This document shows positions 17,808 through 26,578 of a DNA stretch of 64,000 bases, piece by piece; within the stretch, counting starts at the first letter, position 1; every line of letters begins with the position of its first letter. Origin of the DNA: Verrucomicrobiota bacterium (GTDB taxonomy: Bacteria; Verrucomicrobiota; Verrucomicrobiia; Methylacidiphilales; UBA1321); contig JABDHJ010000001.1 in assembly GCA_013285645.1 (NCBI GenBank), positions 192,537 to 256,536 on the forward strand, given 5' to 3'. The notes beneath the pieces were generated by a model, which did no database searches, had not been told where the DNA came from, and saw only the letters and a list, made by a program, of their open reading frames with translations. A program made the translations under genes and the position numbers.

Positions 17808-19148
17808 CTACGCGCCTCCCTGCCCCTTCGCCCGCTCCATCCGGCTCAACACCCGCGTCTTCCCCAGCACCTCCAGTAAGTGATACAGGCTCGGTCCCAC
17901 TGACCGACCCGAGACCGCCAAGCGCGCGGGGTGGATGAAGGCGCCGACCTTCTGTCCCGTGGCCGCGGCGAGCGCCTTGAACTCATTTTCCAAATCGGTC
18001 GCAGTGAAGCACTTCTCGTCAACGCCCTGAAGCCGCTCATTCAACTTGGCCAGGTTTGCGAGCCCTTCCGGCGTGAAAACCTTCTTCATCGCCGCCGGAT
18101 CAAAATCAAAATCCTCGCGGAAGAAATAGCCCATCCACTCCGGCAGTTCGCGCCCCAGCTTGATCTTCTCCTTCACGATGGCCAGCGCCGCGCGAAAATA
18201 AACCGGGTCATAGCTCTCGGGTAGGACTCCGCCTTTGCGCAACATCTCGATAGCCAACGGCTCAATCGATTCCAGGCTCGCCGCGCGCATGTACTCGCCA
18301 TTGATCCAGAAAAGCTTGTTAAGATCGAAGTGAGCATTCGAGCGATTGACCTGCGGTAAATCAAACTTCTCAATCACCTCCGCAATGGAAATTACCTCTC
18401 GATTGTCCTTCGGCGACCACCCCAATAGGCAGAGATAATTCACCACGGCCTCATGCAGATAACCCTGCTCCTTGTAGTCGGCGATGGACGCGCCCACATC
18501 CCGCTTGCTCATCTTCGATCCATTCGGATTAAGAATCAGCGGAATATGCGCGTAATGAGGCGGCTTCGCCCCAAACGCCTGAATTAGCGCCAGATGCTTG
18601 TGCGTATTCGAGAGGTGATCCTCACCCCGGATCACATGCGTGATCCCCATTTCAAGATCGTCCACCACATTGACGAGGTGAAACACCGGCGAACCATCCT
18701 TGCGCTGAATCACTAAATCCGGCTCGTTCGTCCGGTCAATCTGACGATCACCGCAAATCAAATCAGCCACATCAATCGGCGTCTTGGGCACACGAAACTT
18801 AATAGCGCCGTCCGACTCATAGGCCTTGTCTTCGGCAAGAAGCCGGTCCACATATTTTTTGTAAATGGCCCCGCGCTGACTTTGAAAATAAGGTCCCTTG
18901 TCGCCCTTGATCGTCCCATCCAGTTGCGGGCCCTCGTCCACATTCATCCCCAGCCACTTCATCCCTTGCAGGATAACATCGACGTACTCCGGCTTGTTCC
19001 GCGCGGCGTCGGTATCCTCGATGCGAAGTACAAAAGTGCCGCCGGTGTGCCGGGCGTAAAGCCAGTTGAAAAGCGCCGTGCGGGCGCTGCCAATATGAAA
19101 CATCCCCGTCGGTGACGGAGCAAAACGAACGCGAACAGAATCCATCAT
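17808..19148 (-). CDS. gltX: Glutamyl-tRNA synthetase
   Basis: A 446-residue class I aminoacyl-tRNA synthetase that loads glutamate onto tRNA. The HIGH motif appears as APSPTGMFHIGSARTALFNW, the KMSKS loop as GSKMSKRDVG, and HVIRGEDHLSNTHKH is conserved. The anticodon-binding C-terminal part is present (VSGRSVGPSLYHLLEVLGK) but the protein is some 20-50 residues shorter than many homologues. Whether it also charges tRNA-Gln cannot be told, as no gatCAB genes are in view. It is convergent with the RHH-like gene and has a 152-bp gap upstream. Confidence 0.95.
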   Translation of the reverse strand: MMDSVRVRFAPSPTGMFHIGSARTALFNWLYARHTGGTFVLRIEDTDAARNKPEYVDVILQGMKWLGMNVDEGPQLDGTIKGDKGPYFQSQRGAIYKKYVDRLLAEDKAYESDGAIKFRVPKTPIDVADLICGDRQIDRTNEPDLVIQRKDGSPVFHLVNVVDDLEMGITHVIRGEDHLSNTHKHLALIQAFGAKPPHYAHIPLILNPNGSKMSKRDVGASIADYKEQGYLHEAVVNYLCLLGWSPKDNREVISIAEVIEKFDLPQVNRSNAHFDLNKLFWINGEYMRAASLESIEPLAIEMLRKGGVLPESYDPVYFRAALAIVKEKIKLGRELPEWMGYFFREDFDFDPAAMKKVFTPEGLANLAKLNERLQGVDEKCFTATDLENEFKALAAATGQKVGAFIHPARLAVSGRSVGPSLYHLLEVLGKTRVLSRMERAKGQGGA

Positions 19149-19300
19149 CGAATCTTGGATGCGTCTTCAAAATAGGGCAAGGCTGCGTTACAATTGGACA
19201 AAGCCTTTTTCCCAGTTTCACAGCGCACCAAACCATGATATTTTTGACCGGATATCCCGCCGTATCTGGATATCAAGCGCTTCTTGAATTAAGTTGAGCC

Positions 19301-19795
19301 ATGAACCGATCCCTTCTTGTCCTGACAATGCTCGCCTGGATGACGGCGTTTGGAATAAGCAACCCCGTTCAAGCCTCCAGTCAACACGTCTGGTACGTGA
19401 CCAGTCCGGATCACGGTCAAACCTACGCCTACGGCTCACGAGAAAACCTCGTCTGGGCGATGCCGGCGCCCAATCATAACCTCGTTTTGTATGCGACCTA
19501 TAGCAACGAGCCCTATGCCCAGGGCGGCAATCGCCGGTACGACTATTTCACAATTAACTTCCCCAACATCACGCTGGGTTCCGACGGCGTAACATTCTTC
19601 TACCACCCGTCCAAGGGCATCGCCCTTCCCGTCGCGGCCAGGCACGACGGCTTTTTGGGCCTGACCGAAACAAAGCTTCTTCCCACCAGCTATCTCACTG
19701 TGAGTAAAGTGCATGGCTACCTTACCTTCGTGCTCGTAGTCGGAGATCATCCCTTCACTCCTGACCCAGATTTCAGGATCGGATTTGATCACTAG
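19301..19795 (+). CDS. Secreted protein of unknown function
   Basis: A 164-residue protein with a signal peptide (MNRSLLVLTMLAWMTAFGI...VQASS). The mature part is rich in Tyr, Asn and Pro (VWYVTSPDHGQTYAYGSREN, YATYSNEPYAQGGNRRYDYF), consistent with a beta-rich extracytoplasmic domain. I recognise no family. It stands alone between gltX (divergent) and the membrane-protein cluster, 50 bp upstream of the next gene. Confidence 0.65.
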   Translation: MNRSLLVLTMLAWMTAFGISNPVQASSQHVWYVTSPDHGQTYAYGSRENLVWAMPAPNHNLVLYATYSNEPYAQGGNRRYDYFTINFPNITLGSDGVTFFYHPSKGIALPVAARHDGFLGLTETKLLPTSYLTVSKVHGYLTFVLVVGDHPFTPDPDFRIGFDH

Positions 19796-19845
19796 CATGG
19801 TTTGACTCTTGTCAGATCATTTCTTTCCCCTGACAATTTCCCCAC

Positions 19846-20874
19846 ATGGCCGACGGCATTCTTTCCTCAACTGCAAATTCCCCTGTTTCCAGCCAGCCAG
19901 CGCCGCGCTCCGGAATCGATCTGCGTCCACTAACGACCAGCGAACTCATCGATCGCGGCTTTTCTCTCTATCGCGCTCATTTTGCCGGATTCCTTTTGCT
20001 CGCCCTGCTTTGCCAAACGGCCCCGCTTCTGAATCAGGTGCTCGTCACCGCCTTTAAGCTCGATCTATCGCAAGTCGATGTCCAGCAGGCAACCTACGCA
20101 TCTTTCATCAAAATGGGGATCAACGCGTTACTGTTTATCATCTCTCATATCATCGTCTTTGGTTTTGAGATGATCATCACTTTTTATATTGCCGATGCCT
20201 ATCTCGGCCGGAATCCGTCCATCAGGGAAAGCATGTATAAATTCGCGACCTGCGTCGGCGCCTCGTTTTGGACCTGTACTCTGAACATGCTTCTGATTGC
20301 GCTGACACTCATTTTCCCGGTCTTGGCTCTCGCCGGGCCCAAACTCTACGCGCAATTTTATCCACCGGCGAATTTGATCGCCTTGTTCCTTTTCGCCACA
20401 GCGACATTCATCCTCTTCGTTGCCTCTCTCGTTCCGGTACTGGTGGTGTTCATGCGCGTGATCCTGGTCGTCCCGGCTCTGGCCCTGGAAAAATTTTCCG
20501 GCTGGAAGGCGATCAAGCGTTCCTCGAGTCTCGTTCGCTATGATCCCGGCCTGGGATTTTTCTATTGGGGCGAAATGCGTTTAAGTTTTCTGCTCCTGCC
20601 GCTTTTCATCATCGAGCTGTTGATCCTCTCGCTCACCTCGCTACCCTTAATTATTTTTAAGATCAGCGAAGCCATGCGCGATGGCTTCGGCGGGGAACTC
20701 GCACCGCCGCCCGACTCCACCATGATCCTCAGCCAGATCCTGACCTTCCTGGGCATCTCGCTCATCCTGCCCCTCTACCCGATTGCGACGACGCTGTTTT
20801 ACTACGACATCCGCATTCGTCGCGAAGGCTTCGACCTCGAAATCATGGCCCAGCAACTAGGAGAAGCTCCATGA
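19846..20874 (+). CDS. Multi-pass membrane protein (GPDPase membrane-domain-like)
   Basis: A 342-residue protein with six or more membrane helices. It opens with LRPLTTSELIDRGFSLYRAHF, a layout I know from 'glycerophosphoryl diester phosphodiesterase membrane domain' proteins and related YckC-like families. These lack the catalytic phosphodiesterase part, as here. The gene is the first of a tightly packed set: the next three genes each overlap their neighbour by four bases, then moxR and DUF58 follow. It probably provides a membrane platform for the MoxR system; its exact job is unknown. Confidence 0.75.
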   Translation: MADGILSSTANSPVSSQPAPRSGIDLRPLTTSELIDRGFSLYRAHFAGFLLLALLCQTAPLLNQVLVTAFKLDLSQVDVQQATYASFIKMGINALLFIISHIIVFGFEMIITFYIADAYLGRNPSIRESMYKFATCVGASFWTCTLNMLLIALTLIFPVLALAGPKLYAQFYPPANLIALFLFATATFILFVASLVPVLVVFMRVILVVPALALEKFSGWKAIKRSSSLVRYDPGLGFFYWGEMRLSFLLLPLFIIELLILSLTSLPLIIFKISEAMRDGFGGELAPPPDSTMILSQILTFLGISLILPLYPIATTLFYYDIRIRREGFDLEIMAQQLGEAP

Positions 20875-21641
20875 ACCGGTGGTCGATTCTCCTTCTAATA
20901 TTTTTCCTGGGGGGCCTCGCCCTCCATGCGCAAGACACTCCCCCTGCCGCCGCACCAACAACGGTGACGGCACCGATCACAGATCCGGCCCAAGTGGCTG
21001 CCCACTTTCGCGAGGTTGTGGCCCGCCCCGAATACCAAGAGAACGAGGAACCCGACCTCGGCTCACGTCTCAAGGACTCCCTCTCCCAGTGGTTTCTGCG
21101 TCTCGGCGCCAAATTCGGCCAGTTCCAATACTCCGGCGAGATGCCCGCCTTCGCCTCGTTGTTAATGACCGTCCTGGTCATGCTTTCCGTGGCAGGTCTG
21201 CTCTACGTCATGGTGCGACTCACCCGTCGCCGGGCCAAAATGGAGATGGAATCCCCAGTTGGAGCAACCGCTCCCAAGACCTTTCACCCACCCGAGTTTT
21301 ACGACGATGAAATTCAACAAGCCACCCGGGACGGAAATTGGCACGGCGCATGGCTGGCCACCTGGCGACAATTTCTCTCCCGCATGGAGAATCGCCATCT
21401 CGTTGAAGCCGACCGCACGCGCACCAATCGCGAGTATCTCGCCCAATTGCGCAGCCACGCTCTTCCAGCCTCCGCACTCTCACTTGTAGTCGGCATGGTC
21501 GATTCCTACGACCGGACGATCTATGGACGCAAACCCGTCGCCGAGCCTGATTGGCGTCAATTTCATGGGCAAATTGAAGAAGCCGGCCTCCTGCTCAACT
21601 TGAGCGACAAGGGCATCCGTCCAACACCGCGCGAGTCATGA
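20871..21641 (+). CDS. DUF4129-type membrane protein
   Basis: A 256-residue protein with a signal or anchor helix (LLLIFFLGGLALHAQ), a periplasmic Pro/Ala segment, then EVVARPEYQENEEPDLGSRL. A membrane helix follows (FASLLMTVLVMLSVAGLLYVMV), then a cytoplasmic domain containing HGAWLATWRQFLSRMENRHL and RTRTNREYLAQL. This order and the R-E-Y segment are typical of DUF4129 proteins found beside MoxR/DUF58 pairs. It overlaps both neighbours by four bases (ATGA), so it is part of a coupled operon. Confidence 0.8.
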   Translation: MNRWSILLLIFFLGGLALHAQDTPPAAAPTTVTAPITDPAQVAAHFREVVARPEYQENEEPDLGSRLKDSLSQWFLRLGAKFGQFQYSGEMPAFASLLMTVLVMLSVAGLLYVMVRLTRRRAKMEMESPVGATAPKTFHPPEFYDDEIQQATRDGNWHGAWLATWRQFLSRMENRHLVEADRTRTNREYLAQLRSHALPASALSLVVGMVDSYDRTIYGRKPVAEPDWRQFHGQIEEAGLLLNLSDKGIRPTPRES

Positions 21642-22849
21642 ACAAGAACATCCTCTACATCCGGGTGCTCTTGGTGATTGTCTCCCTCGCCGTTGTCCTC
21701 ACCTTCATCAATCGCTCGCCCCGGCACAGTCACACCGACGCCTGGCTGCCATCCAGCTTCAATCCCGTCGGATCGGGTTCCATGGCATTCTATCAGACGT
21801 TGCAGGACCTGAATTGGCCCGTCGAACGCTGGCGGGAACCGCTCAGCCGACTCTCGAATTACGGAACGGGAAATGTCCTCGTCATCGCCCGGGCCAAGGC
21901 GGGATCACGCGTCAGTTTTTCCGATCAGGAAACCAACCTGCTTGAGGCTTGGGTGAAGAAGGGCAACACCCTTCTGCTCCTCGGCGCTCTCGACGAATGG
22001 GACGATACCCGAGTGCTTCTTGAAAAGATCGGTTTCGATTTGCCAAAAAAAACCGACACGGTGAGCGATTTTCTCCAGCCATTTTCGCGAGACTTAGGCC
22101 CGACTATTCAGGCTCAACCCGCCGGGGACAGTCAGGTAACCGGCACGCTGGTTCTTCCCCACGCTTCACCTCTACCCCTCACCTTTCCCTCGGATACCCA
22201 CGTGCTCTGGCAGCAGCAGGGACGCCCCTTCATCATCGATGTGCCTCTCGGTACCGGACACGTCATTTGCGGCAGTTCGGCCCAATTACTGAGCAACGCC
22301 ACTCTCAAACAGGGTGATAATCTCTCGATTGTTCTTAACCTGCTCAAGCCCGCGGGCCAAATGCCCAATCGCATTTTCTTCGAGGAAAGTCATCACGGCT
22401 ACTCGGCTGTCTACGCGCTGGCCCGCCTGCTCGGTCATCCGGGAATTGGCTTCGCCGGAATGCTCGCGCTGCTCGGCGCGCTCGCCTTTCTCGGATCTTC
22501 GCTCGTCCGATTCGGCCCCGTCATTCCGCTGCATCGCGAAACCGGGCGCTCCACTCTCGAGTTCATCGACTCAATCGCCGATCTCTATCTCCGTGCCGAC
22601 CTGCGCAACGACACCATGAAATACCTTTTCACCGAAACCCACCAACGCATCTTGCACCGGCTCAATCTTCCTCCCACCGCCTCGCACGAACTGATCGCCT
22701 CGCGCCTGCAACAGACCAACCCGCAACTTCCCCAATGGAAAAAACTGGCGCAACGCTTCGATTCCCCTGATTATGTCGAAGGTTTGCCGCCCACCGGATG
22801 GCTCCGGGTCGCCCGCGAACTGATCGAAATTAAATCTGCCATGGCATGA
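21638..22849 (+). CDS. DUF4350-domain membrane protein
   Basis: A 403-residue protein. Helix 1 (ILYIRVLLVIVSLAVVLTFI) is followed by an extracytoplasmic domain with the DUF4350-like segment NPVGSGSMAFYQTLQDLNWPVE. Then comes a second helix pair (GFAGMLALLGALAFLGSSLV) and a C-terminal cytoplasmic helical domain (YLRADLRNDTMKYLFTETHQ). DUF4350 proteins are a regular part of MoxR/DUF58 clusters. Overlaps of four bases with both neighbours support co-translation. The molecular function is not known. Confidence 0.82.
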   Translation: MNKNILYIRVLLVIVSLAVVLTFINRSPRHSHTDAWLPSSFNPVGSGSMAFYQTLQDLNWPVERWREPLSRLSNYGTGNVLVIARAKAGSRVSFSDQETNLLEAWVKKGNTLLLLGALDEWDDTRVLLEKIGFDLPKKTDTVSDFLQPFSRDLGPTIQAQPAGDSQVTGTLVLPHASPLPLTFPSDTHVLWQQQGRPFIIDVPLGTGHVICGSSAQLLSNATLKQGDNLSIVLNLLKPAGQMPNRIFFEESHHGYSAVYALARLLGHPGIGFAGMLALLGALAFLGSSLVRFGPVIPLHRETGRSTLEFIDSIADLYLRADLRNDTMKYLFTETHQRILHRLNLPPTASHELIASRLQQTNPQLPQWKKLAQRFDSPDYVEGLPPTGWLRVARELIEIKSAMA

Positions 22850-23787
22850 ACTCACTTCTCGCAACCCGTGCTGCCGAAATCCGGCAGGAAATCAAAAAAG
22901 TCATCGTCGGGCAGGAAACGCTCGTTGAAAAAACACTCATCGCGCTCCTCGCCGGTGGCCACGTCATTCTCGAAGGGGTGCCCGGTCTCGCCAAGACGCT
23001 CTTCGCGCGCGCCCTCGCCGCCAGCCTCCACGTCAGTTTCAAACGCATCCAGTTCACCCCCGACTTGATGCCATCCGATCTCATCGGCACAAACGTCTTT
23101 CAGCCCGACTTACACACCTTCAGATTTTTGCCCGGACCGATCTTCGCCGACATTCTCCTCGCCGACGAAATCAACCGCACTCCGCCGAAAACCCAGTCAG
23201 CCCTGCTCGAGGCCATGGAGGAACACCAGGCGACGATTGACGGCGTCACCCACTATCTCCCTGATCATTTCTTCGTCATCGCCACGCAGAATCCCATCGA
23301 ATACGAGGGCACCTTTCCCCTCCCCGAAGCGCAGACCGATCGCTTTCTCTTCAAGATCAAAGTCGACTATCCCACGCCCGCCGACGAGATGACGCTTCTC
23401 CAGCAAAAACCCTTCTCCGGCAAAGTGGAGGACATTATCGAATCCAAGGCCACCGCCGCCGACTTCGCCATCATCCGCAGCGAGATTGAAGCCGTCACCA
23501 TCGACCAGACCATCTACGATTATATCCTGCGGCTCGTCATCGCCTCCCGCCAAAGTCCGCTCCTGGCCCTCGGTGCCAGCCCCCGCGCCGGTCGCAACTG
23601 GATCAAGGCCGCCCGGGTACTCGCCGCCTTGCGCGAGCGCACCTTCATCACGCCTGACGATATCAAGGAACTCGCCTACCCGATCCTCCGCCATCGCCTC
23701 GTCCGCACGCCCGAAACCGAGATCGAAGGTACGACCGTGGAGCAAGTCATCGACCAGTTGCTCGCCTCCGTCGAGGTGCCGAGGTAA
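22846..23787 (+). CDS. MoxR-family AAA+ ATPase
   Basis: A 313-residue ATPase. Walker A is GVPGLAKTLFARAL (about residue 45), Walker B is LLADEINRTPPKTQSALLEAMEE, and sensor 1 with the arginine finger region is ATQNPIEYEGTFPLPEAQTDRF. The C-terminal lid contains GASPRAGRNWIKAARVLA. MoxR proteins act as chaperone-like ATPases that mature or activate partner proteins, usually with a VWA or DUF58 protein encoded next door, as here. It lies in the centre of the coupled operon. Confidence 0.95.
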   Translation: MNSLLATRAAEIRQEIKKVIVGQETLVEKTLIALLAGGHVILEGVPGLAKTLFARALAASLHVSFKRIQFTPDLMPSDLIGTNVFQPDLHTFRFLPGPIFADILLADEINRTPPKTQSALLEAMEEHQATIDGVTHYLPDHFFVIATQNPIEYEGTFPLPEAQTDRFLFKIKVDYPTPADEMTLLQQKPFSGKVEDIIESKATAADFAIIRSEIEAVTIDQTIYDYILRLVIASRQSPLLALGASPRAGRNWIKAARVLAALRERTFITPDDIKELAYPILRHRLVRTPETEIEGTTVEQVIDQLLASVEVPR

Positions 23788-23790
23788 CCC

Positions 23791-24090
23791 ATGACCTCCT
23801 CCACTCCTCCCTGGTTCGTCATCGTCTTTCTTTGCATTATCGCGATCGCGTTCGTTGCCACCGTCGTGGCTATCATCGCGAGCGCCTCACGCCTCAAGCT
23901 AAAGCCACACGCTTCCGCAAATGAACCCGATGAACAGGGATTGCCCCTGGGCTATTCTGCGGATGTTACGGATCCCATGACCACTCCCTCTGCCATGGAG
24001 ACACCCACGCATCATACTCCAATCGACGCGCCCCACCCCGGCCACACCAACGATTCCGCTGGCACCGGTCACGGCAGCACTCATCACTAG
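23791..24090 (+). CDS. Small membrane-anchored protein with His-rich tail
   Basis: A 99-residue protein with one N-terminal membrane helix (WFVIVFLCIIAIAFVATVVAII) and a low-complexity tail rich in His, Thr and Pro (PTHHTPIDAPHPGHTN). It starts three bases after moxR and ends 14 bases before the DUF58 gene, so it is clearly in the operon. I recognise no family. The His-rich tail could bind metal, but nothing else supports that. Confidence 0.6.
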   Translation: MTSSTPPWFVIVFLCIIAIAFVATVVAIIASASRLKLKPHASANEPDEQGLPLGYSADVTDPMTTPSAMETPTHHTPIDAPHPGHTNDSAGTGHGSTHH

Positions 24091-24104
24091 CCGGAATACG
24101 GGCC

Positions 24105-25412
24105 ATGGTTTTTCTGCCCCGCTTCTATTATACGCTGGTGATCGCCATGCTGCTGGCGCTCGCCTCCACGTGGGCGCCTAACGGCCTCGCCACGAGCCTC
24201 CTCCTCACGCTGCTCCTCACTTGCGCGGTGCTCGCCGACGTCGTTCTCATCCCCCGCGATGCCCTGCGCGTAAGTCGAAAAGTCCCCGCCATGTTGCGAC
24301 AGGCCCAGCCCTTCCTCGTTGAGTTGACCCTGCTTAACCAAAGTGACACCACCGTCTCCCTCGACCTCATCGACTCTCCCCCGATCGAGTTCACCGGTTC
24401 CGCGAAATTGATCGTCCTCCAATTGCCGCCGAAACAGGAGACGATCCAAACGTACTCGTTGAAAAGTTATCACCGCGGCAACTTCGCCTTCGGTGCGGTC
24501 TTTTACCGGATCACCGGCCCCCTCGGGTTGATCCAACGACAGGGACGGATCGATCTCCCCAGGGAGGTACAAGTCCTGCCCGATATGTCCGGAGAAGGCT
24601 CACGCGATCTGCAACTAGCCATGGCCGGAGCGATCCAGTCCGGACGAAGAAAGTCGGCACGTCGCGGTGAAGGCCGTGAATTTGAATCGCTCCGCGAACA
24701 TCAACGCGACGACGACTTCCGCCACATCGATTGGAAAGCCTCCGCCAAGCGAGGCAAGCTCATCAGCCGCCAGTACGAAACCGAACGCGATCAGCGCCTC
24801 ATGATCCTGATCGATACCGGTCGCCTGATGAGTCCGAAAATCGGCTCCTATCGCAAACTTGATTACGCGATCAACGCCTCCGTCCACCTCGCGCAGATCG
24901 CATTGCACAAGGGAGACCTCGTCGGCTACGCCATCTTCAACGATGAGCTGTCCGCTTTCGCCGAGCCCAAAAAAGGACAGGCGCAAATGTCTCACTTTGT
25001 GCGCAACCTCACCTCGCTCCAGCCCACGCGGCTCGAATCGGATTACGCCGCCGTCTTCCACCACGTCCTGCGCCATTGCTCCCGCCGTACACTGGTCGTC
25101 TGCTTCACCGACCTGAGCGACGCCCACTCCGCCAACAGCCTTCTAAAATCCGCGCTCCCGCTCATGCCGCGCCACCTGCCCGTCATCGTCACCGTTAGCA
25201 ATTCCGAGATATTGGCAGTCACTCGCAAAACTCCCGACAACGAATTTGAAGTTTATCGCCACGTCGCCGCCATGGAAATCTGGAACGATTACCAGCGCAC
25301 ACTCCTCGGCCTCCGCAGTCGCGGCGTCGCCACCGTCAGCGTCCCCGCCCAGGAACTCAGCACCGCCGCCATCAACGAGTACCTAAGAATCAAAGAGTCC
25401 GCCCGCCTCTAA
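24105..25412 (+). CDS. DUF58-domain protein (VWA-like)
   Basis: A 435-residue protein. Two N-terminal membrane helices (about residues 5-50) are followed by a beta-rich region and the DUF58 signature EFESLREHQRDDDFRHIDWKAS at about residues 190-210. A VWA-like fold comes next, whose metal site LILIDTGRLMSP is a degenerate form of DxSxS. DUF58 proteins are the usual partners of MoxR ATPases and are thought to sit at the membrane. The gene ends the plus-strand operon; a strong palindrome of repeat family B follows two bases later and may end transcription. Confidence 0.92.
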   Translation: MVFLPRFYYTLVIAMLLALASTWAPNGLATSLLLTLLLTCAVLADVVLIPRDALRVSRKVPAMLRQAQPFLVELTLLNQSDTTVSLDLIDSPPIEFTGSAKLIVLQLPPKQETIQTYSLKSYHRGNFAFGAVFYRITGPLGLIQRQGRIDLPREVQVLPDMSGEGSRDLQLAMAGAIQSGRRKSARRGEGREFESLREHQRDDDFRHIDWKASAKRGKLISRQYETERDQRLMILIDTGRLMSPKIGSYRKLDYAINASVHLAQIALHKGDLVGYAIFNDELSAFAEPKKGQAQMSHFVRNLTSLQPTRLESDYAAVFHHVLRHCSRRTLVVCFTDLSDAHSANSLLKSALPLMPRHLPVIVTVSNSEILAVTRKTPDNEFEVYRHVAAMEIWNDYQRTLLGLRSRGVATVSVPAQELSTAAINEYLRIKESARL

Positions 25413-25413
25413 G

Positions 25414-25439
25414 GTAGCCGTCGCACTCCGTGCGACGGT
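25414..25439. repeat. Dispersed palindrome family B (GCCGTCGCAC-N3-GTGCGACGGT)
   Basis: A hairpin of ten base pairs (GCCGTCGCAC / GTGCGACGGT, loop TCC) directly after the DUF58 gene. Related copies occur at 34301-34325 and, as an inverted pair, at 56971-57058. There is no T-run, so any terminator role would be secondary. A second short repeat (GTAGGGACGTGCTCCTGCGCGTCCG) follows at about 25449-25473. Confidence 0.75.
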
Positions 25440-25484
25440 GCATTTCCTGTAGGGACGTGCTCCTGCGCGTCCGTGCCTTTTCTT

Positions 25485-25506
25485 CGTTGCGTCCGTTGCG
25501 CGAAAC
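25485..25506. repeat. Short repeat family E (CGTTGCGTCCGTTGCGCGAAAC)
   Basis: This is closely similar to both arms of the inverted repeat at 27381-27465 upstream of the RDD gene. It lies between the convergent DUF58 and SpoIIM-like genes. Its function is unknown. Confidence 0.6.
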
Positions 25507-25523
25507 CTTCCCCAGCCGCTGGT

Positions 25524-26489
25524 CTAGCGAACCTTCACACTCTTCCCCGTAATCATCAAATAAAGCCAAAAGCACCCGCCCAACGTCAGGCCCAATGCCG
25601 CCTTAAACCAAACCGGCGCATGCGAAGGCGAAACAAACGCCTCAATACATCCCGCCGTGACCAGTGCCGGCACACACGCCACCGCCATCCGCACCGCCGA
25701 CCGCCCCTGCTGCGCCATCGCATCACTCCGCGAATAGGAGCCCGGATTGATTAGTGCATTCGCCACCACCAGCCCGGCGCCACCCGCAATGATGATCGAG
25801 CTGATCTCCAGTAACCCATGCCCCGCAATAAATGCCAGCAACGCCCCCAGCAACCCATAGTCCGCGCAAAGCTTGAAGACCACCCCCAGCATGAAACCGT
25901 TCTGAAAGAGAATCCATCCCGTGATCAGCCCGCCGGACAATCCTCCCGCAAACGCCAGCAGCGCCACGGAAATATTGCTCGTAAAAAGATAAGTCGAAGC
26001 CACCGGCGCGGGCACCACACTGAAGATGCTCCCCGTCCACATCTGCCCCGAGTAAATCGAGTTGAGAATATTATTGGGCAGGATGATTGAGGCCGCCCGT
26101 TCATCGAACTGCACCGCCGAAAGTCCCAGCGCGATCCCCATCAGGAAAATAATCGCCGACCACGTCACCGCCGTCAGATGCTCGCGAATCGCCTGCGGAA
26201 TCTCACTAAAAACAAAGCGCCCAAACACACTAGATGACAACCGGTGCGGCCGATAAATCTGATTATGCGCCCGCGCCACCAACTGCTGCAGGAAAAGCTG
26301 CATCGTGGTCCCACGAAAATGCGTCTGGGCAAAAGCCAGGTCGCCGGTCGTGGCGCGATACAACGCGCTCAGCTCCCGCAAAAACGGACGATCCGTCTTC
26401 GCCGGTCCGCGCGTTTCAATGAACGCAAGCATCGTCTCAAGCCGCTCCCACCGGGGCCGGTTATCACGAACAAAAACACCAAGTGTCAT
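25524..26489 (-). CDS. Stage II sporulation protein M-like membrane protein
   Basis: A 321-residue membrane protein. About 90 soluble residues are followed by several helices (SAIIFLMGIALGLSAVQF, LFTSNISVALLAFAGGLSGGLI, YGLLGALLAFIAGHGLLEISSI). The 'GHGLLEIS' and 'NPG' segments are typical of SpoIIM-domain proteins. In non-sporulating bacteria such proteins belong to MoxR/DUF58/RDD clusters, which is exactly the setting here, so no sporulation role is implied. The gene is convergent with DUF58 and follows the RDD gene on the minus strand after an 84-bp gap that holds a short repeat. Confidence 0.85.
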   Translation of the reverse strand: MTLGVFVRDNRPRWERLETMLAFIETRGPAKTDRPFLRELSALYRATTGDLAFAQTHFRGTTMQLFLQQLVARAHNQIYRPHRLSSSVFGRFVFSEIPQAIREHLTAVTWSAIIFLMGIALGLSAVQFDERAASIILPNNILNSIYSGQMWTGSIFSVVPAPVASTYLFTSNISVALLAFAGGLSGGLITGWILFQNGFMLGVVFKLCADYGLLGALLAFIAGHGLLEISSIIIAGGAGLVVANALINPGSYSRSDAMAQQGRSAVRMAVACVPALVTAGCIEAFVSPSHAPVWFKAALGLTLGGCFWLYLMITGKSVKVR

Positions 26490-26540
26490 AAATCAATCAA
26501 ACCACGTTTTAACATTTCCGTCATCCTGCTGCCTTCCCGC

Positions 26541-26578
26541 AATCCCGTAAATTCCGTTAAACCTTCCCCTGCCCTAAG
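26541..26578. repeat. Short repeat family F (ATTCCGTTAAACCTTCCCCTGCC)
   Basis: A near-identical copy stands at 43691-43728 (ATTCCGTTAAAACTTCCCCTGCC). Both are intergenic and next to family A-like sequence. No coding or regulatory role is apparent. Confidence 0.6.

Noticed and set aside
25524-26489. Sporulation gene, from the SpoIIM-like protein
   Set aside because: SpoIIM-domain proteins are common beside MoxR, DUF58 and RDD genes in bacteria that do not form spores, and no other sporulation gene is present.
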